This document shows positions 45,401 through 53,467 of a DNA stretch of 64,000 nt, in pieces (the first letter of the stretch is position 1; each line of letters opens with the position of its first letter). The notes beneath the pieces were generated by a model. The model made no database searches. It had not been told where the DNA came from and saw only the letters and a list, made by a program, of their open reading frames with translations. The stretch spans positions 1-64,000 of the forward strand of contig CAAFUK010000055.1 in the NCBI GenBank assembly GCA_900766165.1, in the 5' to 3' direction. Both the position numbers and the translations under genes were made by a program. The DNA is from an uncultured Collinsella sp. (GTDB lineage: Bacteria > Actinomycetota > Coriobacteriia > Coriobacteriales > Coriobacteriaceae).

Positions 45401-46361
45401 TATGACGGACAACAAGGAACACGCTGCCGTTAAGCAGCAGAACCTTGCCGCCTTTAGGAACAACCTTGCCAAGAAAAAGCACGAGAAGCTGACGTGGAAA
45501 GTTACCTCGCTAAATGCCGGGGACGAAGATCTTGCTGCCTTCGATAGCGAGCGCGACTTTTACCTGCATCATTTTTGCCTGCCGTGGGAAGACCTTGCAA
45601 ACTATCCGGCGCACCGAAGCACCGCATTGCATATGCCGTATGCCACGAGTGGTTATGCCTATGCAGAAGGTGGCGCATGCAAGGTGCCGCATTTTGAATT
45701 TCCCCGCTATGACGGTGAGCCCGTCGAGCAAATTGCCGCTCGTCTGGAGGACTATTGCCGCTGCAGCGCGGGCTATAAGGGCGCAAAGGTTCGTCAGGTG
45801 AGTCAGGTTGCGGCGCGTGTGCCCGAGCTGCTTTCGATTCGCGAGGTGCGCGAGCGCTGGTCTCGTGACGGGGTGCCTTCGACGCTGCAGCCGGCGGCGG
45901 CGGCGCACATGGCGCCCTATATGTTCCAGGCAGTCTACCTTGGTGAGCTGGGAGAATCTGCCGGAAGGGCAATCTTTGAGGCATATTACGACGGCCGCCA
46001 TTCGCTTTCGCGCGGAGATGCGGCACACGCCGAGACAGGTGGCGACTTTGAGGTGCTCGATGCCGCCGGCAACAAGACCGGGGTGTGGATCGACTTTAAG
46101 CACTATCGCATCGGTGTCTATATCGCTTATGTTCGCGACGGTCGCGAGGCGTCGGATGCCGAGCGCTTTAGGGCCAAGGCTCAAAAGGTTGGGGCGAAAC
46201 GCCTGCTAATCGTCAACGTTTTGGCTGATGAGGCAGCGCTTGAGTGCGTGCCCAAGGCACTCGATGCCGAAGGGACTGTGTTCTCCGTTCCTTATATGGC
46301 TGCCGACGGCGCAATCAATCTGGAGATGATGGAGGCGGTCGGCCGTGCAATCGAAGCATAA
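42429..46361 (+). CDS. DinG-like SF2 helicase fused to PD-(D/E)XK nuclease
   Basis: A 1310-residue protein. Helicase motifs are in order: Walker A GATTGSGKN at 53-61 (Asn in place of the usual Thr/Ser), Walker B DEID at 286-289, SAT at 583-585, and motif VI QAVGRLMR from 937, the pattern of DinG/XPD-like helicases. No iron-sulphur cysteine cluster is evident. Near the C-terminus, E1184 (in AIFEAYYDGRHS), D1206 and IDFK at 1221-1224 fit a PD-(D/E)XK nuclease core. GGAGG precedes ATG 42429. The next gene overlaps by 17 bp. Helicase-nuclease plus partner operons of this kind occur in phage defence, including pPIWI_RE modules; assignment to that group is speculative. Confidence 0.72.
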   Translation: MATWELNCQSIPSSTGDKELAPYLARQKAMREFFERVLFVPKDQDNNGLYFLGATTGSGKNYTAEQVTADLIAGGWDESGCFNKCPGRRTLVFVVPGKDNRDNYVANVRQLLVDQGMDCDDAARMVFDLPRAGENILHWIEATRGKGAVGVRKIPCPIEADDESSYRVIKRAWRNAMEVADDLLGILDTRRRLGSVVDRLTPSLREKLSLADASLRWAVSCELKNITRGMEMIPQIWPSALLNDESMPHVIACTPQKLVNTIDTVTGSGVVLFNASAAEKSMFIFDEIDHMKSDMLSTLTDDPVTFQPDEVLRILDRHFNGGVVDPLLLGNRDQWMAVYTHASTSGDHKGSNAERNRVSRASVEEAAEEIAKDAENIQKALASCIKEMKLRSPFALSDDAKEGQLFGRHLFGSDDISVGDNSINPLRYKLNENGTHNMITTHGANGQPTVNKAVRRARGIVRMAVGHLGRCAALMDSLYYGGISYKDDLSRKNIIDALGIRNDRTNEKYFWDSLMMALFFKNRKNDDIDAVDDSMYARGVDYLVMETTLDHMFTTHLTSHGIERMPEAYLASIAAKAPCVCMSATWSASTVKNFNLDYLDEVHGVVRKDTWIGELNQEIVRQTKLFNKQAAKTYDVDVAWVDEDKNLAGMAALAGGAFGGAIVSPDETYERVMEFFDQVGVSEGLAVRLRLKIADRVGTSDVKSIEFELKRLSKTLVAVSTWALGVARNEHQAGAIFTTRHMGNHGDFNSLALDLAREIVAELVIRNVKRPEASYEESLKEAKDMVPCFNAAEWDTGWGDAQNRLEMGQPTLMFINLSAGGFSKNLKYRVPESLCRTVRQVYCGFEDAGRRPKMDLDFLYIESPTSRLTSEVEISAATFVQQALTGVVEQEELVARGEVPFTEKRHNVRLLLSGTKRNLPVRNTLSYQVEGARIVAQAVGRLMRTSVKMPCVQMMLDREIANDCNFSFLHDLPMGYELEQVVGACAAANNHMTDNKEHAAVKQQNLAAFRNNLAKKKHEKLTWKVTSLNAGDEDLAAFDSERDFYLHHFCLPWEDLANYPAHRSTALHMPYATSGYAYAEGGACKVPHFEFPRYDGEPVEQIAARLEDYCRCSAGYKGAKVRQVSQVAARVPELLSIREVRERWSRDGVPSTLQPAAAAHMAPYMFQAVYLGELGESAGRAIFEAYYDGRHSLSRGDAAHAETGGDFEVLDAAGNKTGVWIDFKHYRIGVYIAYVRDGREASDAERFRAKAQKVGAKRLLIVNVLADEAALECVPKALDAEGTVFSVPYMAADGAINLEMMEAVGRAIEA

Positions 46362-48240
46362 CCAGTCGTGTGGCTTGGGAGACATTGCCGTATCTGAGTT
46401 TAAGCTACAGCTCGATGCCGCTGCTGCCGAGCAGCGCTACTCGGTCTTTTGGTGCAACGTCGGCGATGCGGGCAAGCATGCCGTGGCGAACTTTATGGCC
46501 GGTGTGTGTCAGACGGGCAAGGTCGTCGCGCTCACGCAGCTTGCAGACAACCGCGTCTTTCTGATGGCCAACGCGGGCGTGCAGACGGGCGACCTTAATG
46601 CCTCGCTTTATCAGGAGCAAGTGGTTCCGATTAAAACTCATTGGGACGAGTTGGACGATTACGTTGCGCTCCGTTTGCTGTTCAACTCCCGCTCTCAGTT
46701 TGAGGGGATTGAGGACGAAGTTCCCAATGACACCGGGCACCTGTATGTCATTAGCGCCAAGGGTGCCCGCCGCGATGCTGTCGAAAGCGACGGAAGGGGG
46801 CCTGCCAAGATCGAAACGGTTGAAATCGTTATCGATGAGGATTGCACCTTTGATCTTAAAATTCGGACGTTTACCAAGCGCCGTGTGCTTATTGGCAGGG
46901 CACAAGGTGACGAGAAAGAGCTCGAAAAGATTAAGAGCCAGGTGGGCTACAGGCTATCGCCCGTGGCGACGATGGTGCTTGCCCACGAACAAAAAGACGA
47001 GTACATCCTGCGCCGGGCCAAGGGCGACAAGCCGTCCAAGCGCCGTGATCTGACGTTCTCGGCCCAGGCGGACAAGGTCGCCTATACCAAGAAGGGCATT
47101 CTGTATCGAGAGCTGCAGATTCTCGAACGCCGTTACAGCGACTTCGCCCGGGTGACGCTCATGGAATACCCGCGTAAGAGTTTCTACGAGGTGCTCAAGG
47201 GTGATGAGTACGCGCGCGTGATTGCGGAGCGCATGGCGGGGCAGCGAATCGTGGTGTCGTTTGCGCGTAATGGGCTTGCCGAAGTGGCGCGCCGGCTGGC
47301 CGATCGACTTAACGATTCCTCGTGGGGCGTGCGCGCGTCGTATGGCGGAAGGACCGTGGATTCGCGGGCGCTGAACCTTGTCGTTGTGCCCAATGAGGTT
47401 GCTGAGGACGACGGCTATGCCTTACATGTTGGCGTGGTGGAACAGCACGTGACGCCGGATGTGCGCGAGCCACTGTTTAAGGCGGCGCCAAAGCAAAAGG
47501 ATCGCAACGCGCAAGAGGCGATCCTGGGCGCCATGCTCAAAGAACTGCTGGTAAAGCAGGATGTTGTCGACGAGCGGGTGACGGCGTTTGACCTTGACGC
47601 TTTGGATATTGAGTCGGTGACGGTGTGTGGCTTAGTCGATGTACCGCATAAAGCAAAGGACAAGATTGAGCTGGATTCGCGTATCGCTGCGTTGGCGATT
47701 GGCGCGAATGGGGGCATGCGCTATGCCTCACATTCGGCAGAGGATGGTCCCGAGGACGAGATGGAGCTCGATCTGCTGACCGCGGACGGCAAACTCGATA
47801 AGGGCGCCTATGTCTTTGACGTGCATGCGAACGGGCAGTCTATGCTTGCGCGCGTGCGGGATACGGGACTGACGACGTTTTCCAATAACTTTATGGCCCT
47901 GGTGGGTGAGCATCAGCTCACAGGCAAAGCAGGGCGTAAGAAAGAGATTTTCGAGAGCTACAACTCGCCTTATTACGGCATTGGAACGTTCGAGCGTGCG
48001 GGCAAGACTTGCTATTTTGTGGGCGTCAACAACGGCACCCAGGAGGATATGGCGACTGCGATTCACGTGCGTTCGATTGAGGTGCTCGACGGCGATGATT
48101 TGTCTGAGTTGTTGGTTCAGATGGCCAACATAGGCCTTTCGCGCTATAAGGCTCCGTCCGTGTGGCCGATTCCGGTCAAGTATCTCAACGAGTGCGCTGC
48201 GCGTGAGGGCGCGGTAGAGGATGGCAGTGGCGACAAGTGA
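46345..48240 (+). CDS. Unknown partner of the helicase-nuclease, possibly PIWI/RNase H-like
   Basis: A 631-residue protein starting at GTG 46345, with GGAGG nine bases ahead, inside the end of the helicase gene. I do not recognise its family with confidence. The middle has alternating strands and helices that could be a Rossmann-like (MID-like) unit: RIVVSFARNGLAEVARRLAD, then LNLVVVPNEVAEDDG. The last third (IAALAIGANGGMRYAS, YVFDVHANGQSMLARVRD, TCYFVGVNNGTQEDMA) could be an RNase H-like sheet. The C-terminal SRYKAPSVWPIPVKYLNE recalls the ends of PIWI domains. In pPIWI_RE operons a PIWI protein travels with a DinG-type helicase and a nuclease, which matches this layout, but the similarity is weak by eye. 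Confidence 0.5.
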   Translation: MQSKHNQSCGLGDIAVSEFKLQLDAAAAEQRYSVFWCNVGDAGKHAVANFMAGVCQTGKVVALTQLADNRVFLMANAGVQTGDLNASLYQEQVVPIKTHWDELDDYVALRLLFNSRSQFEGIEDEVPNDTGHLYVISAKGARRDAVESDGRGPAKIETVEIVIDEDCTFDLKIRTFTKRRVLIGRAQGDEKELEKIKSQVGYRLSPVATMVLAHEQKDEYILRRAKGDKPSKRRDLTFSAQADKVAYTKKGILYRELQILERRYSDFARVTLMEYPRKSFYEVLKGDEYARVIAERMAGQRIVVSFARNGLAEVARRLADRLNDSSWGVRASYGGRTVDSRALNLVVVPNEVAEDDGYALHVGVVEQHVTPDVREPLFKAAPKQKDRNAQEAILGAMLKELLVKQDVVDERVTAFDLDALDIESVTVCGLVDVPHKAKDKIELDSRIAALAIGANGGMRYASHSAEDGPEDEMELDLLTADGKLDKGAYVFDVHANGQSMLARVRDTGLTTFSNNFMALVGEHQLTGKAGRKKEIFESYNSPYYGIGTFERAGKTCYFVGVNNGTQEDMATAIHVRSIEVLDGDDLSELLVQMANIGLSRYKAPSVWPIPVKYLNECAAREGAVEDGSGDK

Positions 48241-48284
48241 TGGTGTTGCGCAATTATCGCTCCTAGAACTATTTGAAATTAGGC

Positions 48285-48313
48285 TTGCATTGTAAAAGCG
48301 GAGAACATATACT
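48285..48313 (+). promoter_or_regulatory. Strong sigma-70-type promoter
   Basis: TTGCAT (48285-48290) and TATACT (48308-48313) are separated by exactly 17 bp. A GGTCTC-AAAAA-GAGACC hairpin (48334-48350) follows in the leader. It drives the 64-aa gene and possibly the surface protein gene. Confidence 0.8.
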
Positions 48314-48393
48314 GCAGCCATAGCACATCAGATGGGGTCTCAAAAAGAGACCAAGCAAACGAGTTTTCAGTTTATGTTGAGAGGTACTTGAGC

Positions 48394-48588
48394 ATGACCA
48401 GCAGAATTTTCCCCCTTTACAACAACAATACCGACCACATCGATCTCAATACCATCTGCGGTTACAGTATTAGTTCTAAGGCCGAGAACTACATGTTCGC
48501 TCAAGATGATCTAGAGCTTAGCTCCGAAGATTATGAGTACCTGAATGATATTGAGCGCGAGCGGGAGTATGAGCTCGGCATCCGCTGA
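48394..48588 (+). CDS. 64-residue acidic protein, unknown
   Basis: A small, tyrosine- and acid-rich protein (the second half is EDLELSSEDYEYLNDIERER-like). ATG 48394 is spaced well from GAGAGG; a TTG at 48388 is too close. It has its own strong promoter, which argues that it is real. It lies upstream of the large surface protein with a gap of 119 bp. I do not recognise a family. Confidence 0.55.
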   Translation: MTSRIFPLYNNNTDHIDLNTICGYSISSKAENYMFAQDDLELSSEDYEYLNDIEREREYELGIR

Positions 48589-48707
48589 TGGATGCGGGCT
48601 CGTCTCTAACTCCTCCGATTTAATTCCCCCGTTATCACCTCTTTTTAGCGGGGCATATTGGATCGATTATGTGTCAAACATCAGCTCATCGTGGGAAGGA
48701 ATCGGCA

Positions 48708-51700
48708 ATGAGCAAGAACGTGAACAAGAACATCAATGGCGGCGCTGCGGGTAAGGCGAAGGCCGCCGGGCGTATGGCGACAGTTGCTGCGGCGACGATC
48801 GCCATGACGGGCGGGTCGCTGCTGTCTCCGCTGACTGCGGTGGCGCAGGGTGCGAACGGTGCCGACGCTACTGCGAAGCCGGCTGCGGTGCTGTCTCCGT
48901 TGACGAGCGCGGCTGCTGCTAGCGCTGGCGCGGGCACGGTGTCAGCGGTGCAGAAGGTCGCCAACCTGCAGGCTGCGGTCGATGCGGCTCGCGCTAAGGC
49001 CGCTGCTGCCAAGGCCGATTTGGATGCGGCCGCCGCTCCTTACGACGCCGCCGCTGCCAACCAGCAGCAGGCTCAGAGCGCCTACGATGCGGCCCGTGGC
49101 ACAAGCGACGCTGCCGCTTCTGCAGCTTCGGCCGAGCTGGAGCAGCAGATGGGTGCCGCGCAGGACAAGGCCGATGCGGACGTGAAGGCGCTCGAGGACG
49201 CTCAAGCTGCACTCGATGCCGCAAAGAGGGATCTGACGGACAAGGGTGAAGCCCTGACCGCTGCCCAGAAGACCGCCGACGATGCCCAGGCTGCGCTCAA
49301 GTCCGCGCAGGCCGCTGCTGCCGATGCCACGCCCGAGGCTGTTGCCGCGGCTCAGGCCGCTGCCGAGCAGGCCGCGAGCGAGCTGGAGCAGGCAAAGCAG
49401 CAGGCCGCCGACGCGCAGGTCAGGCTTTCGAATGCCCAGGCTGGCGTTGATGCCGCCGCGGCCAAACAGCAGGACGCGCAAGGCAAGCTTTCGGCAGCTC
49501 AGCAGGCAAAGGATGCGGCCGATAAGGATATGAATGCCGCTCAGGCGAGCTATGACGCCGCCAAGACCGATCTCGACCGTGCCGAGCAGGGTGCCGCGGG
49601 CCCGGAGTACGAGGCTGCCAAGGCCAAGGTGGACGCCGCCGCTGCCGCGCTGGACGCCGCCAAGTCGGTCCAGGCGCAGCGCGAGGGCGAACTCGCTGCT
49701 GCCTCGCAGGAAGTGACCACTGCCGAGGGTGAGGTGCAGGCTGCTCAGCAGGCGCTCGCCGTCCAGCAGCAGGCTGCGGCTGACGCGCAGTCCAAGTTGG
49801 ACGCTGCCACGGCTGCTGCGACCGCGGCAGACGCCGCCGTCGATCAGGCTAAGGCCGAGCACGCCAATGCGCTCGCGGCGCTGGCCGACGCTCAGGCCAA
49901 GCTCTCGGCCGCTAAGGACGAGAAGAACGCTGCCGACAAGGCGCTCGACCAGGCAAAGGCTCAAAAGCAGCAGGCCGATCAGGCTGTAGCTCAAGCGCAG
50001 GCCAAGCTCGACGCCGCTCAGGCCACGGCGAATGCTTCGGCGGAGAATTATCGCCAGGGTGCTATCGCGTTCTTTAGGAGCGTGGGTGCCGATGAGGCTG
50101 CGAACCTCATCCTCAACTGCAAACTCGCTAGCTACAACAAGGTGGGCGAGGAAGTTGACGCGACGAGCCTGACCAACATGAAGCAGGCAATCGTGTGGCT
50201 CAAGGCGTGCAACAAGTACCGTGCGAGCGTGGGCTTGGGTGAGCTCAAGGTGACATACGACATGATGGCGACAGCCATCGCCGATGCGAATTACTCCGAC
50301 ACCAAGGTTGCACACGCTGAGCAGTTCAGTGTGGGCGAAAACGTAGCGTGGAACTTCGGAAGTAATCCGTTTGAGCAGTGGGTTGATGAGGAAAAGACCG
50401 TCTTTGACAGTGCGGCTGCCTCGCTTGGCGCGATGGGTCTTACGGGAAAGGCTGCTTTCGATTTCTATGAGGCACACAGCGCCGAGATTGATAAGTACGT
50501 GGCGAAGCACGGCGGGTTTGTTCGTTCGGTCGGTCATTACATCAACGTGATCAATCCCGACTACACCGTGACGGGCATGGGCGTCTGCACGCGTGGGACG
50601 ATGGGCGGCTGGAAAACGCAGGCGCAGACGTTTGTTACGCCTGATAGATGGTACGAGCCGTATAACGTTAACCCGATGACGGTCGCCGAGTATGAGGCCG
50701 CGCTGAATGCATGGTGCGATTCTCTGGCGAATCCCGAGCAGGGTGTGGAAGCGGCTCGTAAGGAGCTCGCTGCGGCTCAGGGTGTGGCTGCCGATGCTGA
50801 CAATAAGGTGAATGCTACGGCGCAGGTCGTTGCTGCTAAGCAGGTGCAGGTTGATGCCACTGCCGCTGACGTTGACGCTGCTGCGGCCGCGGTCTCGGAT
50901 GCCCAGGCTGCCGTGGGTGAGAGGCAGGCTGCGGCCGACGCCGCTGCGCGTGCCGTGAGTGATGCTCGCGCCGTCCTGAACGCGGTCAACGCTTCGGTTG
51001 CCGCGGCGCAGGGCGTTGTTGCCGCCAAGTCCGGTGCGCTCGATGTCGCCAAGGACAAGGCCGCTGCCGCCCGGCGTGCGCTGGATGCTGCTCGCGCCAG
51101 TGTTAGCGACAAGGAAGATGCACTTGCTGCTGCTCAGGATGAGCTGGCTGCTTACTCGGCCGACGTCGCCGCTGCTCAGCGTGCGTTTGATACGGCGTCC
51201 TCGGCGCTTGAGGGCGCTCGTGCTGCCCAGCGTGAGGCGCAAGACGCGCTGACTGCCGCCAAGGATGCAGCTGATCAGGCTGACGTTGATGTTGCTGTTG
51301 CCCAGACTGAACTTGCCGCTGCCAAGGGGGTTGCGAATGACGCTCGTGCCGCTATGACCGCGGCGCAGGCAAAGTCCGATGCGGCCGCTACCCGCGCGGC
51401 TCAGCTTAAGGGCGCTGCGGCCGGGCTTGTCCAAGCGATGGAGGGCAAGGTTGCCGCCGACGCTGCTGTTGATGCGGCGACGTTGGCTGTAGTTGATGCC
51501 GAGTACGACCTGATTGCGGCGGACGATGCCGTGACGAACGCGGCCGCCGCTCGCGATACTTCTGCGGCCGAGGTCGCTCGCCTGCGTGGGATTAATCTCG
51601 CCGATGCCATTGCCAAGGGCAGCGATGCCGCTGCGGACGAAGCGCTCAACGCCAAGATTGCCGCGGCCCACGATGCCGCCGCACGTGCTGCCGCCGCTAA

Positions 51701-52055
51701 GGACGAGCTCGATGTTGCCGTGGCCGCAACCGATGCCGTGGCGCCGGCTTATTTGGAGGCGCTCGCCAACTACAACGCCGCCAGGGCCGAGCTCGATCAA
51801 GCGATCGCTGCGCTCAACGCCGAGATTGCCCGTCAGGATGAGGCCGAGCGTGCCGCTGCTCAGGCTCAGGCTACGCAGGTGACGTATCAGGCCAAGCACA
51901 TGGCGGCAAAGACCGAGATTACGACGCAACAGGCGACGATGCCCGCCACGGGCGACACGTCCGACCTGCTGGGCGAGACCTTCGTGATCGGCGGTACGGT
52001 CCTGGTTGCCGCCGGCGTCTTCCTTTCTGACAAGCGCCATCAGTTGATCCGTTAG
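48708..52055 (+). CDS. Cell-wall-anchored coiled-coil surface protein with central CAP domain
   Basis: A 1115-residue exported protein. A long signal peptide (about residues 20-52, MATVAAATIAMTGGSLLSP) is followed by about 400 residues of alanine-rich heptad coiled coil (repeats such as AAQQAKDAADKD, AAKAKVDAAAAALDAA). A CAP/SCP-like globular domain lies at about 445-645 (MKQAIVWLKACNKYRASVGL, HAEQFSVGENVAWNF, GHYINVINPDYTVTGMGV). A second coiled coil of about 400 residues follows. The C-terminus has MPATGD at 1078-1083, a hydrophobic helix and a basic tail, an LPXTG-like sortase signal. It is likely an adhesin or fibrillar surface protein. The composition produces a long open antisense frame, which is not a gene. 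Confidence 0.9.
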   Translation: MSKNVNKNINGGAAGKAKAAGRMATVAAATIAMTGGSLLSPLTAVAQGANGADATAKPAAVLSPLTSAAAASAGAGTVSAVQKVANLQAAVDAARAKAAAAKADLDAAAAPYDAAAANQQQAQSAYDAARGTSDAAASAASAELEQQMGAAQDKADADVKALEDAQAALDAAKRDLTDKGEALTAAQKTADDAQAALKSAQAAAADATPEAVAAAQAAAEQAASELEQAKQQAADAQVRLSNAQAGVDAAAAKQQDAQGKLSAAQQAKDAADKDMNAAQASYDAAKTDLDRAEQGAAGPEYEAAKAKVDAAAAALDAAKSVQAQREGELAAASQEVTTAEGEVQAAQQALAVQQQAAADAQSKLDAATAAATAADAAVDQAKAEHANALAALADAQAKLSAAKDEKNAADKALDQAKAQKQQADQAVAQAQAKLDAAQATANASAENYRQGAIAFFRSVGADEAANLILNCKLASYNKVGEEVDATSLTNMKQAIVWLKACNKYRASVGLGELKVTYDMMATAIADANYSDTKVAHAEQFSVGENVAWNFGSNPFEQWVDEEKTVFDSAAASLGAMGLTGKAAFDFYEAHSAEIDKYVAKHGGFVRSVGHYINVINPDYTVTGMGVCTRGTMGGWKTQAQTFVTPDRWYEPYNVNPMTVAEYEAALNAWCDSLANPEQGVEAARKELAAAQGVAADADNKVNATAQVVAAKQVQVDATAADVDAAAAAVSDAQAAVGERQAAADAAARAVSDARAVLNAVNASVAAAQGVVAAKSGALDVAKDKAAAARRALDAARASVSDKEDALAAAQDELAAYSADVAAAQRAFDTASSALEGARAAQREAQDALTAAKDAADQADVDVAVAQTELAAAKGVANDARAAMTAAQAKSDAAATRAAQLKGAAAGLVQAMEGKVAADAAVDAATLAVVDAEYDLIAADDAVTNAAAARDTSAAEVARLRGINLADAIAKGSDAAADEALNAKIAAAHDAAARAAAAKDELDVAVAATDAVAPAYLEALANYNAARAELDQAIAALNAEIARQDEAERAAAQAQATQVTYQAKHMAAKTEITTQQATMPATGDTSDLLGETFVIGGTVLVAAGVFLSDKRHQLIR

Positions 52056-52084
52056 GGACGGAGGAAAACGGATCACTTCCGGCA

Positions 52085-52115
52085 CGCGCCGCAGGGGCAA
52101 CGGGCCTGCGGCGCG
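52085..52115 (+). terminator. GC-rich terminator hairpin after surface protein
   Basis: CGCGCCGCAGG pairs with CCTGCGGCGCG, and CGCCGTCTTT follows. Confidence 0.65.
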
Positions 52116-52150
52116 CGCCGTCTTTAACCTCAAGAGTAATTAGGGGGCAT

Positions 52151-52507
52151 ATGCAAATTAGAGGAGAAGCCGCGATTGCCTGCGGGTTCATGGCAGGTCT
52201 GGCAACGGGTCTGCTGTTCGACGGATGCTTCGATGGCTACATTAATCGCTTCCGCGATTCTGGTTTTTCGAGAGGTAAGCCCCAAGGGCCGTCGCCGGTT
52301 TGCCAAAAGACGTCCACGTTCACCGAGCCCTGCAGCGTGGACGCCTCAAAAACCAAGGTAATCGTCACCAAGAACGGCAAGATCTATCACCGCTCTGTGG
52401 GATGTAAAAACCTTCCTCAAAACGCCATTAGAACAAACGTGCCACTGGCATCCGCACTCAAACGAGGCAAGACGCCCTGTCCAGTATGTTGCCCGCCAAC
52501 GGTTTAG
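52151..52507 (+). CDS. Small exported or membrane protein with Ada-like zinc-site C-terminus
   Basis: A 118-residue protein. A short hydrophobic N-terminal segment (AIACGFMAGLATGLLF) could be a signal or anchor. The C-terminal part (VIVTKNGKIYHRSVGCKNL, then ALKRGKTPCPVC) matches the cysteine-histidine pattern of the small Ada metal-binding-like domains that end many secreted nucleases and surface proteins. No nuclease domain is present here. AGGGGG precedes the ATG. It overlaps the convergent nucleotidyltransferase end by four bases. Confidence 0.7.
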   Translation: MQIRGEAAIACGFMAGLATGLLFDGCFDGYINRFRDSGFSRGKPQGPSPVCQKTSTFTEPCSVDASKTKVIVTKNGKIYHRSVGCKNLPQNAIRTNVPLASALKRGKTPCPVCCPPTV

Positions 52508-53166
52508 ATGATTCCCGAGATACGCTCCGCAACGCCATGAGCTTCTGCAAACGTACGGACTCGCGCTTTCTCCTTTTTGGAAAGTGAGTCGAACGCCCTT
52601 GTCAGCTTTTCCTCGTCCAACAGTGGAAGCAAGTTTTCCACGGCATGGGCATCTTTTTCGGCCTTTTTGCCTCGTTCGCCGTTGATTATCATCTTGTGAA
52701 TTACATAGGCCTCAGGGGCAGGAACAGTCACGATGTGGTTGAAACAGCGAACCTCGATGGTATTTTTCAAAATGACGTCCATATGCCATAGCGCTTGAGC
52801 CGTCACTCCGATGTTCGTTTTGAGTGCGGGTTCTCTTCCGGCGCCCATTTTCCCGATGAGAAACTCAACTTCAAGACCGGTGATATCTAGTAACTTTGTT
52901 GTTCCGTTCATGCGGTCGGATTCGACAAAGAAGCCTCGTTCTTTTGCGAGGACGGTCAAGCGTGCCGCCGGGCTGGGTCGCCGTAGGTTTCGGACAAGGA
53001 AGTCAACATCCATTGTTTTGATATTTGGACAAAAGCCCGGCAACACCTCGGCTTCTCTATAGGTAAATTCCGCCCAGGACCCGATGAGAATGACATGATC
53101 CATGCACCCTGCTTCCTCGACCAGGTCAAGCACTTTTAGGAAAGCTTGCTGCTGCTCAGTCAACAT
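52504..53166 (-). CDS. GSLT2-like nucleotidyltransferase (putative toxin-like partner)
   Basis: A 220-residue protein with a minimal nucleotidyltransferase site: ILIGSWAEF (Gly29-Ser30) and MDVDFLV (Asp53, Asp55). The rest is helical and basic. ATG 53166 is chosen because it follows GGAAGG and overlaps the upstream gene's stop by 11 bp; the frame is open further upstream but lies antisense to or overlapping that gene. Small nucleotidyltransferases paired with a small partner are common in toxin-antitoxin modules (AbiEii, MNT types). The nearby AbiEi-like gene at 21.6 kb is too far to be its partner. Confidence 0.72.
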   Translation of the reverse strand: MLTEQQQAFLKVLDLVEEAGCMDHVILIGSWAEFTYREAEVLPGFCPNIKTMDVDFLVRNLRRPSPAARLTVLAKERGFFVESDRMNGTTKLLDITGLEVEFLIGKMGAGREPALKTNIGVTAQALWHMDVILKNTIEVRCFNHIVTVPAPEAYVIHKMIINGERGKKAEKDAHAVENLLPLLDEEKLTRAFDSLSKKEKARVRTFAEAHGVAERISGII

Positions 53167-53467
53167 CTGGCACCCTTCCCAACGCTCGTATAATCTGCTT
53201 CTGAGATTGCTTCTGCTCTCTAATGGCAGCTGCGAGAGCTTTTCGGCGTTCGATTTTGGCTCGCAGCTCTTCAACCTCTGCGGCGGGGATATAGTCGCTT
53301 TTAACTTTGTCGCCGACTCGGTAGTTGAGATAGCAGTATTCGTGGCCCTTTATGTTTCGCATGCGAATGCTGCCCTTTGGAAGGTGACAGATTTCCTGCT
53401 CCATGAGCCCCAAGAGGCGGCTCGAGCGTGCGTATTCCTCTTCTAGGACATCTTCTAAGACGGACAC
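53156..53467 (-). CDS. Small partner of the nucleotidyltransferase (putative antitoxin-like)
   Basis: A 103-residue protein from GTG 53467, preceded by GGGGAGG. It has a short acidic helix, then a beta-rich segment (LPKGSIRMRNIKGHEYCYLNYRVGDKVKSDYI), then a basic coiled-coil helix (VEELRAKIERRKALAAAIREQKQ). Proteins with this layout are often seen just upstream of nucleotidyltransferase genes. The overlap with the downstream gene suggests coupled translation of a two-gene module. An in-frame ATG at 53506 lacks a ribosome site. Confidence 0.65.
   Translation of the reverse strand: MSVLEDVLEEEYARSSRLLGLMEQEICHLPKGSIRMRNIKGHEYCYLNYRVGDKVKSDYIPAAEVEELRAKIERRKALAAAIREQKQSQKQIIRALGRVPDVD

Noticed and set aside
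48942..52133. 1063-codon minus-strand open frame
   Set aside because: It mirrors the alanine-rich coiled-coil gene; the composition (Gly/Leu/Arg/Ser) is what antisense of GCN-rich repeats gives.
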